Counted from the stretch's first letter, positions 1 through 8,826 are shown. The stretch: DNA of 35,163 nucleotides from DASPNM01 sp035626515 (GCA_035626515.1 DASPNM010000027.1:1-35163); one strand, 5' to 3'. A program made the numbers and translations. The notes: generated by a model not told the origin, from the sequence alone.

Positions 1-30
1 CTTTTGGCCCCGATTCCCCCGCCCTTCCTT

Positions 31-38
31 TATATTTG
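31..38 (+). promoter_or_regulatory. Candidate -7 box of the GH3 gene promoter
   Basis: TATATTTG matches the Bacteroidota primary sigma factor -7 consensus TAnnTTTG and lies 52 bp before the start codon at 91. That would give a leader of about 45 nt. A TTTG at 3-6 could be the -33 element, but its 24-bp spacing is longer than the usual 19-21 bp. Only the -7 element is convincing. Confidence 0.4.
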
Positions 39-90
39 TGCCCCGCTGAATGTATGATATTCAGCGCCATCCGGTGTTATTGCTTGCCGC

Positions 91-1599
91 ATGAAAATTA
101 AATCTTTCCTGGCCCGCCCTTTCGCTGCCTATATATACAAAGGTATCCGGCGCTCCATGAGCACGGCGGTTTCTGACCAGGAAAAAATCCTCCAGAGTCT
201 TTTGCGCGTCGGCAGGCAAACCGATTTCGGAAAAGAACACCGCTTCGACCAGGTAAATAATTACGACGAATTCCGCGCTGCGGTTCCGGTCCGCGATTAC
301 GAAGATCTCCGGCGGTATGTGGACCGGATCAAACAGGGGAAACATAATGTGTTGTGGAAGGGGCGGCCGATTTATTTCGCAAAAACTTCCGGCACCACCA
401 GCGGCACCAAGTATATTCCGATCACCCGGGACTCGATACCGAATCATATCAATACCGCCCGCAATGCGCTGCTTTGCTATATGGCCGAAACCGGCAATTC
501 GGCGTTTGCTGCCGGAAAAATGATCTTTCTTTCCGGATCGCCGGAGCTGGAGCGGGTAGGCGACATTCCGACCGGCCGGCTGAGCGGGATTGTGAACCAT
601 CATGTGCCCCGATACCTCCGCACCAACCAGCTTCCTTCATTCGAAACGAACTGCATCGAGGATTGGGAAACCAAACTGTCACGAATTGTGGAGGAGACCA
701 TCAACAAGGACATGAGACTGATCAGCGGGATACCGCCCTGGGTACAGATGTATTTCGATGAGCTCATCCGGAGAACAGGCAAGAAAATAAAGGACATATT
801 CCCGAATTTTTCAGTGATGGTTTACGGGGGCGTCAATTTCGAGCCCTACCGGGCGAAGCTGTACGAAAGCATCGGGGGAAAGGTTGACGGGATAGAAACG
901 TTCCCTGCTTCCGAGGGATTCATTGCGTTCCAGGACTCGCAGCAGGAAGCAGGTTTGTTGCTGAACACGAACAGCGGTCTGTTTTTCGAGTTTGTTCCGG
1001 CCGGAGAGATTTTCAGTCAGCAGCCGCCCCGGCTTTCGCTTCGGGAGGTGCAGGTGGGCGAGAATTACGCGATGATCATCAGCAGCAACGCCGGACTTTG
1101 GGGGTACAACCTGGGCGACACGGTCAAGTTTGTTTCCACCGAGCCGTACCGGCTCGTCGTAACCGGCCGCACGCAACATTACATCTCCGCTTTCGGCGAG
1201 CACGTGATCGGTGAAGAGGTGGAGTACGCCATGCTGAAGACTTCGGAGGAACTGCAGACGCGGGTTACGGAATTTACCGTCGCTCCCTACGTAAGCCGCG
1301 ACCACGAGAAGTCCTACCATGAATGGCTGGTCGAGTTTGAAAAGGCGCCCCGTGACCTGGAAGAGTTTGCCAGGCGACTGGACCGGCACCTGCGTGCGAA
1401 AAATATCTATTACGACGATCTGATCAGCGGCGAAATCCTGCAGCGGCTGCGAATCACTCCGATCCGCAAGGGAGGGTTTATTGAATACATGCGTTCGATC
1501 GGCAAGCTGGGGGGGCAGAACAAGGTCCCGCGGCTGAGCAATGACAGGAAGATCGCAGATGAGCTGTTGAAGTGGCGGGAAGACCTGCAAACCGTGTAA
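91..1599 (+). CDS. GH3 auxin-responsive-promoter family protein (ANL-superfamily acyl-adenylating enzyme)
   Basis: This 502-residue protein has the GH3 hallmarks. The ATP/AMP-binding loop TSGTTSGTKYIPIT is at about residues 99-112. YGGVNFEPY follows mid-protein, then NLGDTVKFV and TGRTQHYISAFGEHVIGEEVE in the C-terminal part. Plant GH3 enzymes adenylate a carboxylic acid and couple it to an amino acid. The substrate of bacterial members is generally unknown, so no reaction is assigned here. There is no signal peptide or membrane segment, so it should be cytoplasmic. The ATG at 91 gives a full-length N-terminus and sits well behind a candidate -7 box. dxr follows after only 15 bp, which suggests cotranscription. 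Confidence 0.9.
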   Translation: MKIKSFLARPFAAYIYKGIRRSMSTAVSDQEKILQSLLRVGRQTDFGKEHRFDQVNNYDEFRAAVPVRDYEDLRRYVDRIKQGKHNVLWKGRPIYFAKTSGTTSGTKYIPITRDSIPNHINTARNALLCYMAETGNSAFAAGKMIFLSGSPELERVGDIPTGRLSGIVNHHVPRYLRTNQLPSFETNCIEDWETKLSRIVEETINKDMRLISGIPPWVQMYFDELIRRTGKKIKDIFPNFSVMVYGGVNFEPYRAKLYESIGGKVDGIETFPASEGFIAFQDSQQEAGLLLNTNSGLFFEFVPAGEIFSQQPPRLSLREVQVGENYAMIISSNAGLWGYNLGDTVKFVSTEPYRLVVTGRTQHYISAFGEHVIGEEVEYAMLKTSEELQTRVTEFTVAPYVSRDHEKSYHEWLVEFEKAPRDLEEFARRLDRHLRAKNIYYDDLISGEILQRLRITPIRKGGFIEYMRSIGKLGGQNKVPRLSNDRKIADELLKWREDLQTV

Positions 1600-1614
1600 T
1601 TTGGACAGATATCC

Positions 1615-2784
1615 ATGAGCACCGAGACAGGCATAAAGCGAGTGGCCATATTCGGGTCTACCGGCTCCATTGGCTCCCAGGCGCTGGAAGTGATTGCCGC
1701 GCACCCGGAGCAGTTCTCGGTGGAGGTACTGACGGCGCTTAATAACGACGAGCTGCTGGTGCGGCAGGCTTTGCATTTTAACCCAAACATTGTCGTTATC
1801 GGAAACGACCAGAAGTATGCAGCTGTACGGCAGGCGCTCTCTTCAACGCCCATTAAGGTGTTTGCGGGAGAAAATGCATTGCAGGAAGTAGCAGCCATGA
1901 ATTGTTACGACCTGATGCTGGCGGCAATTGTGGGTTATGCCGGGCTCCGCCCTACGCTCAACGCGATAAGCACGGGAAAGGCGGTGGCACTGGCGAATAA
2001 AGAAACACTCGTGGTCGCGGGAGACATCGTCATGCGCAAGGCAGTGGAAAACCGCGTGCCGATCATCCCGGTCGATTCGGAACATTCCGCCATTTTTCAA
2101 TGCCTGGTAGGAGAGAACCGCAACCGGATAGAGAAAGTAATTCTCACCGCCTCCGGAGGTCCGTTCCTGGGCAAGAAGCCAAACTACCTGGTCAATGTGA
2201 AACGGGAGCACGCCCTGCAGCATCCCAACTGGCGAATGGGGGCGAAAGTGAGCATTGACTCAGCGACCCTGATGAACAAGGGGCTCGAGATGATCGAGGC
2301 ACGCTGGCTGTTCAACCTGCGGCCCGAGCAGATTCGCGTGCTCATTCATCCGCAAAGCATCATTCACAGCATGGTGCAGTTTGAGGACGGCAGTATTAAG
2401 GCACAGATGGGCGTACCCGACATGAAACTTCCTATCCAGTATGCTCTTGCATTTCCGCGGCGGCTCGCCAACCAGTTCCCTCGTTATGATTTCAGGAAGG
2501 TAAATACGCTCACCTTTGAAGAGCCCGACCTGAAAACCTTCCGCAACCTGATGCTGGCCAGCGAAGCCCTGGACAAGGGCGGTAATCTTCCCTGCGTCAT
2601 GAACGCGGCCAACGAGCTGGCGGTTTACGCGTTTTTGCACAACCGCATCAATTTTCTCGAAATGACCGAAGTGATCGAGAAAACGATGCGCAAAGTGCCG
2701 TTCATCGAGCGTCCTACGCTGGAGGACTATTTCGATAGCGACGGAGAAGCGCGCAATTACGCCGCCGATATCATCAAGCTCTGA
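1615..2784 (+). CDS. dxr: 1-deoxy-D-xylulose 5-phosphate reductoisomerase
   Basis: Dxr converts 1-deoxy-D-xylulose 5-phosphate to 2-C-methyl-D-erythritol 4-phosphate with NADPH, the committed step of the MEP isoprenoid pathway. The 389-residue length is normal. The NADPH-binding GSTGSIG lies at residues 14-20. The metal and substrate site is visible as D154-S-E156 in VDSEHSAIFQ and as E225 in MNKGLEMIEA. ASGGPF, HPQSIIHSMVQFEDGS and MNAANELAVYAFL are further family signatures. The gene starts 15 bp after the GH3 gene, and rseP follows after about 90 bp, so the three probably form one transcription unit. All catalytic residues are intact. Confidence 0.97.
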   Translation: MSTETGIKRVAIFGSTGSIGSQALEVIAAHPEQFSVEVLTALNNDELLVRQALHFNPNIVVIGNDQKYAAVRQALSSTPIKVFAGENALQEVAAMNCYDLMLAAIVGYAGLRPTLNAISTGKAVALANKETLVVAGDIVMRKAVENRVPIIPVDSEHSAIFQCLVGENRNRIEKVILTASGGPFLGKKPNYLVNVKREHALQHPNWRMGAKVSIDSATLMNKGLEMIEARWLFNLRPEQIRVLIHPQSIIHSMVQFEDGSIKAQMGVPDMKLPIQYALAFPRRLANQFPRYDFRKVNTLTFEEPDLKTFRNLMLASEALDKGGNLPCVMNAANELAVYAFLHNRINFLEMTEVIEKTMRKVPFIERPTLEDYFDSDGEARNYAADIIKL

Positions 2785-2877
2785 ATGCCTGGTTAATATT
2801 TCAGGGTTTCCCGCGCGGAAGAGGATTTTAATGGATATTTGCAGCTCAATTTTTTAGGCGCAATACATTTATCAAGC

Positions 2878-4251
2878 ATGGATTTTTTGGCGATCAATTG
2901 GTCAAATGTCGGGCTCCAGGTGGGGCAGCTTTTGCTGGCGCTGTCAATCCTGGTGATCCTTCACGAATTCGGGCATTACATCACTGCTCGCTGGTTTCGC
3001 TGCCGGGTCGAGAAATTTTTCCTGTTCTTTGACCCATGGTTTGCGCTCGTGAAGAAAAAAATTGGAGACACGGTGTATGGCATCGGGTGGCTTCCGCTTG
3101 GCGGGTATGTGAAGATCGCCGGCATGATCGACGAGAGCATGGACAAAGAGCAGATGAAAAAACCGGCGCAGTCCTGGGAATTTCGCAGCAAGCCCGCCTG
3201 GCAGCGGCTCATCGTGATGATGGGAGGGATCATTATGAATGTGCTCGTGGCCTTTGTGATCTATGCCTTTATCCTGATGATATGGGGGGACAAGAAGATC
3301 CCTACCGCGTCTATGAAATATGGGGTGCACGTGGTGGACAGCACGCTTTACAAGATCGGCATACGCAACGGAGACCGGATTCTCACGGTGGACAATGAGC
3401 CGGTGGAGGATTACGAAAAGCTGCGCCGCAGGATCCTGTTGGGCAGTACCATGACCGTGGAACGAAACGGACAAATGCTTACCCTCGATCTGCCGGTTGA
3501 CTTAATCGGACAGCTGGTGGAGAACAGAGATAAAAGCCGCAGTGGTTTCGTAGAGCCGCGAACACCAGCGATGGTATACCGTGTAGACGATACTTCGCGG
3601 GCTTACCGCGCGGGTTTGCGAAAGAATGATCTGATCGTGGGCATTGATTCCACTCAGCTGAATTTCTTCGACGAGCTCCAGAATGAGCTGATGAAGAATA
3701 AAGGTCGCACCGTGCTGGTGTCTGTGCTCCGCAACGGTGAAAAGCACAGTTTTCCGGCGCAGGTGGGTGAGAACGGAATCCTGGGGTTTATGCCGTACAG
3801 TGCCGCTTACCAATGGGACAGCCTGGGCTGGATCCGGCTGGACGTCAGGAAATATGGATTCTTCAGTGCTTTTCCGGCGGGTGTTCGGAAGGCGGGTCAG
3901 GAGTTGAAGTTTTACGTGGACCAGTTCAAGAAAATTTTGAATCCGTCCACCGGCGGGTACAAGGGCGTTGGCGGCTTTCGTGCGATGGGTTCGATCTTTC
4001 CGAAATACGGGTGGGATTGGGAATCCTTCTGGAGAATTACCGCCTTTTTGTCAATTGTCCTGGCCTTCATGAACTTTTTGCCCATCCCCGCGTTGGATGG
4101 GGGCCACGTTATGTTTACGTTATATGAAATCGTGACAAGGCGGCGGCCAAACGAGAAATTTTTGGAATATGCCCAGATTGCTGGCATGATCTTGTTGATA
4201 GGGCTGATGCTTTACGCCAATGGCAACGACTGGTTTGGATGGGGAAGGTAG
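2878..4251 (+). CDS. rseP: RIP metalloprotease RseP (site-2 protease family)
   Basis: This is an intramembrane zinc metalloprotease that cleaves membrane-anchored anti-sigma factors and leftover signal peptides. The zinc motif HEFGH begins at residue 29 in the first transmembrane helix. The third ligand is D407 in PIPALDGGH near the C-terminus. Two PDZ-like regions lie between about residues 150 and 310, including NGDRILTVDNEPV and RKNDLIVGIDS. Membrane segments lie around 15-35, 110-130, 385-405 and 430-450. The ATG at 2878 gives the standard N-terminus MDFLAINWSNVGLQVGQL. An in-frame TTG at 2839 would add 13 residues unlike the family and was not used. The protein is 457 residues, normal for the family. 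Confidence 0.95.
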   Translation: MDFLAINWSNVGLQVGQLLLALSILVILHEFGHYITARWFRCRVEKFFLFFDPWFALVKKKIGDTVYGIGWLPLGGYVKIAGMIDESMDKEQMKKPAQSWEFRSKPAWQRLIVMMGGIIMNVLVAFVIYAFILMIWGDKKIPTASMKYGVHVVDSTLYKIGIRNGDRILTVDNEPVEDYEKLRRRILLGSTMTVERNGQMLTLDLPVDLIGQLVENRDKSRSGFVEPRTPAMVYRVDDTSRAYRAGLRKNDLIVGIDSTQLNFFDELQNELMKNKGRTVLVSVLRNGEKHSFPAQVGENGILGFMPYSAAYQWDSLGWIRLDVRKYGFFSAFPAGVRKAGQELKFYVDQFKKILNPSTGGYKGVGGFRAMGSIFPKYGWDWESFWRITAFLSIVLAFMNFLPIPALDGGHVMFTLYEIVTRRRPNEKFLEYAQIAGMILLIGLMLYANGNDWFGWGR

Positions 4252-4254
4252 AAA

Positions 4255-4320
4255 GAGTCGGGAGTCTCAGTAATTTAGTATTCCATTTCCGTACTATCGA
4301 CTAACGACTATCGACTATTA
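4255..4320 (+). repeat. Degenerate 7-bp tandem repeat array between rseP and ssrA
   Basis: Starting four bases after the rseP stop codon, the sequence reads as heptads that drift in base content: GAGTCGG and GAGTCTC at 4255-4268, AGTAATT at 4269, then, after an irregular stretch, ACTATCG, ACTAACG, ACTATCG and ACTATTA at 4293-4320. The 11-mer GAGTCGGGAGT at 4255-4265 is the reverse complement of a segment in the array at 34638-34756. The array ends six bases before the 5' end of tmRNA, so it occupies the place where the ssrA promoter would be expected. Confidence 0.6.
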
Positions 4321-4326
4321 ACAAAC

Positions 4327-4697
4327 GGGGCTGTTCCGGTATCGACAGCATAGATCTTTGAAAGTGGAAGCATGTCCTGCGTTGGGTAATTAGCAGGTAA
4401 ATCTGAATACTCAAAACACAAATGGCAATACTCAGTATGCCATGGCTGCCTAATCAGTGATTAAGTAGTCATTATGGCCGATCGAATGGGCTGGCCTGTA
4501 GCCTGTTCATCCGCCGAATCAAAAACAATACGGGCTGCTGCTCCGGAAGGCTGTGACCGGGGCTCAAGACCATGCAGCTAAGGAAGTGATAGGTTGTCTG
4601 TTTTTCCAGTCGCTTCCCGACAGCACAAAACAGAATAAACATGTAGAAAGCTTTCGGAGAATATGTTTGGACGCGGGTTCGATTCCCGCCAGCTCCA
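4327..4697 (+). ncRNA. ssrA: Transfer-messenger RNA (tmRNA)
   Basis: tmRNA rescues ribosomes stalled on broken mRNAs and tags the nascent peptide for proteolysis. The 5' end GGGGCTG (4327-4333) pairs with CAGCTCC (4690-4696), with one G-U pair, to form the tRNA-like acceptor stem. The T arm is GCGGG-TTCGATT-CCCGC at 4673-4689. The tag reading frame at 4424-4453 encodes GNTQYAMAA followed by TAA. It resembles other Bacteroidota tags ending in YALAA or YAMAA. The bases after the discriminator A (4697) are CCC, so a complete CCA is not encoded and must be added or trimmed enzymatically. Its length is about 371 nt, and SmpB is the protein partner in general. Confidence 0.95.
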
Positions 4698-4704
4698 CCC
4701 ACCG

Positions 4705-4743
4705 CCCGCCCAATGCTCCGCAGGAGCGAAGGCGGGTTTTTTT
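4705..4743 (+). terminator. Rho-independent terminator of ssrA
   Basis: CCCGCC (4705-4710) pairs with GGCGGG (4731-4736), enclosing a second hairpin GCTCC-GCA-GGAGC (4715-4727). Seven T residues follow at 4737-4743. The position, just after the tmRNA 3' end, makes this the ssrA terminator. Confidence 0.85.
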
Positions 4744-5056
4744 ATAGCCAAGAGACGTGTCAATAGTCATTATTTCGCGTCTCACCGAAGGGATTTTTTG
4801 TAGTCGGGAACCATGGGCGTGCGCCAACCGGGTGCGCCAAAGCGTACCGAAAACGAAAGAGGCACAACGCTTGCCGCTGGCGCGCCGATAGTCAATACGC
4901 GCGAATCTTTAATTGAATCGATCACCCACGCGAGTTGCTTTCAGAACCGATAACTAACTTATGGATATTCCAGCGTCAAGGTATCCCAGGCAAAAGCTTG
5001 GTTCCTGCCTACGGGTTCAGAACTTAGATCTGGAAATATTATTATATTTATTATGA
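4744..5056. other. 313-bp non-coding region upstream of the sensor kinase
   Basis: No convincing gene or structured RNA is visible. A 9-bp direct repeat GTGCGCCAA occurs at 4819-4827 and 4832-4840 with 13-bp spacing. The segment just before the kinase gene is AT-rich (5036-5056), but I find no full TAnnTTTG box at a sensible distance. Confidence 0.4.
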
Positions 5057-7957
5057 TTGACGCTTCGGCGGGTACATATTGCCCTGATGCTTGCCTGGAT
5101 ATTTTCTGAGGCAGTTTCCGCCCAGTCTACACAAACTATTTTCTATACCACACGGGAGGGGTTAGCTTCGAATTCGGTATATCGTACGGTGATCGATCAT
5201 CGCGGCTTTTTATGGATAGCCACCGAGAATGGTCTTGCCCGGTTTGATGGCAAGAGGTTTGAAGTTTATACCACTGCCCAGGGGCTGACGGACAATGAGA
5301 TCATAGATCTTTTCATCGACAGCAGCCAGACCATTTGGGCAATCCCCTTCCGAAGGTCGCCCTGTTATTATAATCCGCGGCAGGACCGGTTTGAAAACGC
5401 CGAAACCGATTTGGAGCTATCAAAGATCGATCTGGCAAATACGCATAAGATACATATCCTGCAATTCGGTGGGGTAGCATTCAGCAACAACCTTCGTCAG
5501 TTATTTGTGTACAGGAATGGAAAAACTACCGCCTATGATAATTTCTTTCCGCTCCGGGCAGGAACGGTCCAAAAGGCTGTTGAATACGAGCCGGGGAAAA
5601 TAATTTTCTTTTGCGACGACTCGATCCGCTATTTCCATAAACGCACCCGTATCAGTTCGATTCCTTTCAACCGCAGGGCGTTGGGAGCCGAGTATCTGAA
5701 TAATAAGGTCTACCTGGCCGAAACGAGAAGGGTGACTGTATACGCTGTCGGCAAGAAAGGAAATATCTCGCGAATTCTCGAAAAGGAATTTCCCTTTGAG
5801 GTCAGGATGTTCTGCAATACTGGAAAAAACTTTGCCATTGCTTCCGTCAATGGCAATACTTATCTGGTAGATACCGCTACGCTGGAAATAAAGGAAAACA
5901 TACTTAATAAGTTGCAGGTGAGGAATGTGCTCGAGGACAACGCGGGCAACAACTGGCTCGCCACGATGGAAAACGGGCTGGTTAAGATTCAGCAGAAGCG
6001 AATTTCTTCGTTCAATGGCATACCTGAACTTCTGCAAAACTTCAACGCGTTGATAAAACGCGACGACATCATTGCGGGAAATAACAACGGTGAAATTTAT
6101 ATATATGACGGATTATACGGACTAAGAAAGATTGACCTGACTGAAGGGAAGGATGTCGATGCCTGGGTGAGGAAGATCATTCAAACCCCGAAAGGAATTT
6201 ATATTGCTACTCAGCGGGCCTCGTTTCTTTTCGATCTTTCCCTGAATCGTATTCTCAGGTCGCTGGATGGCCCCGGCAACAGGTCTTCTAAAAATGCGTT
6301 GCTGTTGAACGATTCGATGCTGTGCCTGGGCAATCACGCAATGGCCACACGATACAACTTTTACACAGGAGCAGTTACCGACAGCGTAACGAAAAGGGTG
6401 ATCTCGCTTGCAGTCGATGAGCACGACAGGATCTATATTGGCTCTAACGACGGCCTCTACCGCTGGGACCCCGATTCGCTTTATTCATTCGGCAAGATTC
6501 ACCGCAGCTTTAACTACCGGGTGAATACAATGACCCGTTCTCCTGACAGTATCATCTGGGTGGGCCTTGGAGCCGATGCCCTTCTTGCATTGAAAAATGG
6601 TAAAATGATTGCGAACATCCCATTGGGAGGAATCGTTCCCGGTAATCTGTGTAAATCCCTCTACTGCAAAAAGCCCGGGGAACTCTGGTTGGGTACCAAC
6701 AAAGGCCTCAACAAAATTGATTACAAATTTGAAAACGGATGGTTACGATACAACAACACTTATTTCGGAACTGCCGACGGATTGATCGGGGAACAGGTGA
6801 ATGACATTACTGTTTACAAAGACACCGTATACGTAGCTACGAGTGCGGGCATCAGTTTTATGCCGGCCAGCCTTTCTTTGCCTGTATCTGACATTGCAAC
6901 ATTCGTTACCCGGATCAGCATTAATGGAGTGCGCCGGTCCGTGGAAGATAGTTACACTCTGTCTTATAATGAGAACGACATTACCATTGAATTTTCGGGG
7001 GTTGATCTCACAGGGTTTATTCCATTATTTGAATACAGCCTGAACGGCGGTGACTGGCAGCAAACAGAAAAGATCGAACTGAAACGGCTGGCGCCGGGAT
7101 CGTACGACATACGAATAAGGGCCATCAAAAGAAATGGGATGCCTTCCAAATCGGAAGCAGCGCTTTCGATTTATGTCAAAACACCTTTTTGGCAGAGCGG
7201 CTGGTTTCGGACAGCTCTTGGGGTAACGGGATTTCTCACAATTGGATACGTTGTTCAACGAAGAGTTCGGCAAAAACAACGCAAGCAGCAAATTGCGCTG
7301 GAGAAACTACTCACGGAAAAAAAATTCGCTGAGCTGGAAATGCAGGCCCTGAAGGCCCAAATCAATCCGCATTTTGTATTTAATTGCCTCAACTCTATCA
7401 AAGCTTTTATTTACGAGAAAGATTATGCACAGGCTGACAAGTACCTGGACAAATTTTCTGAACTGCTGCGCAGCACGATGGATAATGCAGAGGCATCCAT
7501 CATTCCACTTCAGGACGAACTGAAATACCTGGATACCTACCTGCAGCTGGAAAAGCTTCGTTTTGGAAACAAATTCGATTACACCTGCACAATTTCCGAG
7601 GACATTGACCGGAGGAACACATTTGTGCCCGCGATGCTGCTTCAACCATATGTTGAGAATGCGATTCGACATGGCGTCCGGCATTTACAGACCAGAAAGG
7701 GACAGATTAATATCAGCACAGGCAAAACCGGCGATTCTCTGATTTGTGAAATAGAAGATAACGGTGTCGGACGGCAGGCGGCGGAAAAGCTGAAAGGTCA
7801 AAAGCATATTGAGTACCAGAGTCGCGGCATGCAACTTTCCAGGCGAAGAGCAGAGCTATTCGATATTCACAACGAAATAATAGACAAAACCGATGAACAC
7901 GGAAGAGGGGCAGGTACCCGGATTGTTCTAAAAATACCACTTAAACTGAAGCCATAA
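5057..7957 (+). CDS. Membrane sensor histidine kinase: Reg_prop beta-propeller, Y_Y_Y domain, LytS-type kinase
   Basis: This 966-residue two-component sensor starts with a signal peptide ending near AVSAQ. A periplasmic seven-bladed-type propeller built from Reg_prop repeats (for example FLWIATENGLARFDG) fills about residues 25-610. A Y_Y_Y-type immunoglobulin-like domain follows at about 617-705, then one transmembrane helix at about 715-735 and a short coiled coil. The cytoplasmic part is a His_kinase (LytS/YehU) domain with phosphoacceptor H772 in INPHFVFN, then HATPase motifs PYVENAIRHG and EDNGVGR. The start is TTG at 5057, because an in-frame TGA lies just upstream and the first ATG (5087) would leave too short a signal peptide. 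The stop overlaps the LytTR gene start by one base. It probably senses an extracellular ligand and controls the adjacent secreted-protein operon. Confidence 0.92.
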   Translation: MTLRRVHIALMLAWIFSEAVSAQSTQTIFYTTREGLASNSVYRTVIDHRGFLWIATENGLARFDGKRFEVYTTAQGLTDNEIIDLFIDSSQTIWAIPFRRSPCYYNPRQDRFENAETDLELSKIDLANTHKIHILQFGGVAFSNNLRQLFVYRNGKTTAYDNFFPLRAGTVQKAVEYEPGKIIFFCDDSIRYFHKRTRISSIPFNRRALGAEYLNNKVYLAETRRVTVYAVGKKGNISRILEKEFPFEVRMFCNTGKNFAIASVNGNTYLVDTATLEIKENILNKLQVRNVLEDNAGNNWLATMENGLVKIQQKRISSFNGIPELLQNFNALIKRDDIIAGNNNGEIYIYDGLYGLRKIDLTEGKDVDAWVRKIIQTPKGIYIATQRASFLFDLSLNRILRSLDGPGNRSSKNALLLNDSMLCLGNHAMATRYNFYTGAVTDSVTKRVISLAVDEHDRIYIGSNDGLYRWDPDSLYSFGKIHRSFNYRVNTMTRSPDSIIWVGLGADALLALKNGKMIANIPLGGIVPGNLCKSLYCKKPGELWLGTNKGLNKIDYKFENGWLRYNNTYFGTADGLIGEQVNDITVYKDTVYVATSAGISFMPASLSLPVSDIATFVTRISINGVRRSVEDSYTLSYNENDITIEFSGVDLTGFIPLFEYSLNGGDWQQTEKIELKRLAPGSYDIRIRAIKRNGMPSKSEAALSIYVKTPFWQSGWFRTALGVTGFLTIGYVVQRRVRQKQRKQQIALEKLLTEKKFAELEMQALKAQINPHFVFNCLNSIKAFIYEKDYAQADKYLDKFSELLRSTMDNAEASIIPLQDELKYLDTYLQLEKLRFGNKFDYTCTISEDIDRRNTFVPAMLLQPYVENAIRHGVRHLQTRKGQINISTGKTGDSLICEIEDNGVGRQAAEKLKGQKHIEYQSRGMQLSRRRAELFDIHNEIIDKTDEHGRGAGTRIVLKIPLKLKP

Positions 7958-8724
7958 TGGCAAAGACTAACTGTGTCATACTGGACGATGAAGCGAGGAA
8001 TGTTGAATTGCTGGAGAAAATGCTGGTCCTTCATTGTCCGCAACTAACGCTGGTAGGGAAAGACACCGACGCAAAAAAAGGCATCCGCATGATCAGGGAG
8101 TTAAATCCCCACCTTGTCTTCCTGGATATCGAAATGCCGCAATTAAACGGCTTTGAGGCTTTGAAACAGCTGGAACCTGTGAATTTTGAGGTGATCTTTG
8201 TCACTGCATATGGCAAATATGCTCTCCAGGCATTTGAACATCAGGTCGCGGGATATGTCACCAAGCCGATCAACACGGAAAAGCTGGTTGCTGCCGTCCA
8301 AATGGCGCTGCAGCGCTTAGAGCAGAAAGCAATAACAAAAAATCTTTTTTCGCTCCTGGAGCAAAGCGGCAAATCCGCGACTCCGGATAAGATACCGCTA
8401 TCAACGACGAACGGTCTTGTCTTTGTTAAAATCGGCGACATCGTGTATTGCGAAAGTTCGGGAAACTATACTCATTTTTACCTGCGGGATCACAAGAGAA
8501 TCGTCGTTTCGCGCCAGCTGGGAGAATACGAGAAACTCCTTCCGGAAAACAATTTCATCCGTATTCACGACAAATACATCATTAATCTGCATTACATCAG
8601 AGAGTACATCAAGGGCAGCGGCGGGGAAGTGGTGTTGGAGGATGGGAAGGAACTCCCCGTAGCAACCCGCCGGAAGGAAGATTTCCTGGCCCGGTTTGAG
8701 AAATGGATAAGGCGAAGGTCTTAG
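7957..8724 (+). CDS. LytTR-family response regulator
   Basis: This is a 255-residue DNA-binding regulator. The receiver domain (about 1-125) has the acidic pair in LDDEARN, phosphoacceptor D57 in VFLDIEMPQLNGFE, a T in FVTAYG and a conserved K in YVTKPI. The LytTR DNA-binding domain occupies about 150-252, with VYCESSGNYTHFYL and FIRIHDKYIINLHYI typical of the family. Its ATG overlaps the kinase stop codon in a TAATG arrangement, so the pair is translationally coupled and the kinase is the obvious phosphodonor. LytTR proteins bind 9-bp direct repeats about two helical turns apart, and such a pair lies immediately downstream at 8729-8758. Confidence 0.95.
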   Translation: MAKTNCVILDDEARNVELLEKMLVLHCPQLTLVGKDTDAKKGIRMIRELNPHLVFLDIEMPQLNGFEALKQLEPVNFEVIFVTAYGKYALQAFEHQVAGYVTKPINTEKLVAAVQMALQRLEQKAITKNLFSLLEQSGKSATPDKIPLSTTNGLVFVKIGDIVYCESSGNYTHFYLRDHKRIVVSRQLGEYEKLLPENNFIRIHDKYIINLHYIREYIKGSGGEVVLEDGKELPVATRRKEDFLARFEKWIRRRS

Positions 8725-8728
8725 CAGT

Positions 8729-8758
8729 TATACAACCACGCTGCACGTATATACAACC
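8729..8758 (+). promoter_or_regulatory. Candidate LytTR operator: two identical 9-bp direct repeats
   Basis: TATACAACC occurs at 8729-8737 and again at 8750-8758, with a 12-bp spacer (21-bp period). Known LytTR sites are two imperfect 9-bp repeats with a spacer of about 12 bp, and on the complementary strand each copy carries the GTT core. The downstream copy ends about 25 bp before the candidate -7 box, so it touches the -33 region, a usual activator position. The placement right after the LytTR gene and 70 bp before the secreted-protein operon strengthens the call. Confidence 0.6.
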
Positions 8759-8782
8759 TGCTCCCTCAATTCGGTTCGGTTT

Positions 8783-8790
8783 TACATTTT
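8783..8790 (+). promoter_or_regulatory. Candidate -7 box of the secreted-protein operon
   Basis: TACATTTT matches seven of eight positions of TAnnTTTG and would place transcription start near 8797, about 30 nt before the start codon at 8827. There is no recognisable -33 TTG. A missing -33 element would fit a promoter that depends on an activator bound at 8729-8758. Confidence 0.35.
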
Positions 8791-8826
8791 TACACTGGCA
8801 AATTCTATTGCCGGTAAATCAGGGGT

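Noticed and set aside
811..1776. 321-codon open frame on the minus strand
   Set aside because: It is antisense across the GH3 and dxr genes, both firmly identified. There is no recognisable domain.
2839..2877. Upstream TTG start for rseP
   Set aside because: The added 13 residues do not match the family N-terminus, and ATG 2878 gives the standard beginning.
4472..4827. Minus-strand reading frames opposite the tmRNA, starting with residues such as GGAGGNRTRVQTYSP
   Set aside because: They are the reverse strand of the tmRNA T arm and tail. This is a well-known source of false proteins, and the tmRNA features fully explain the sequence.
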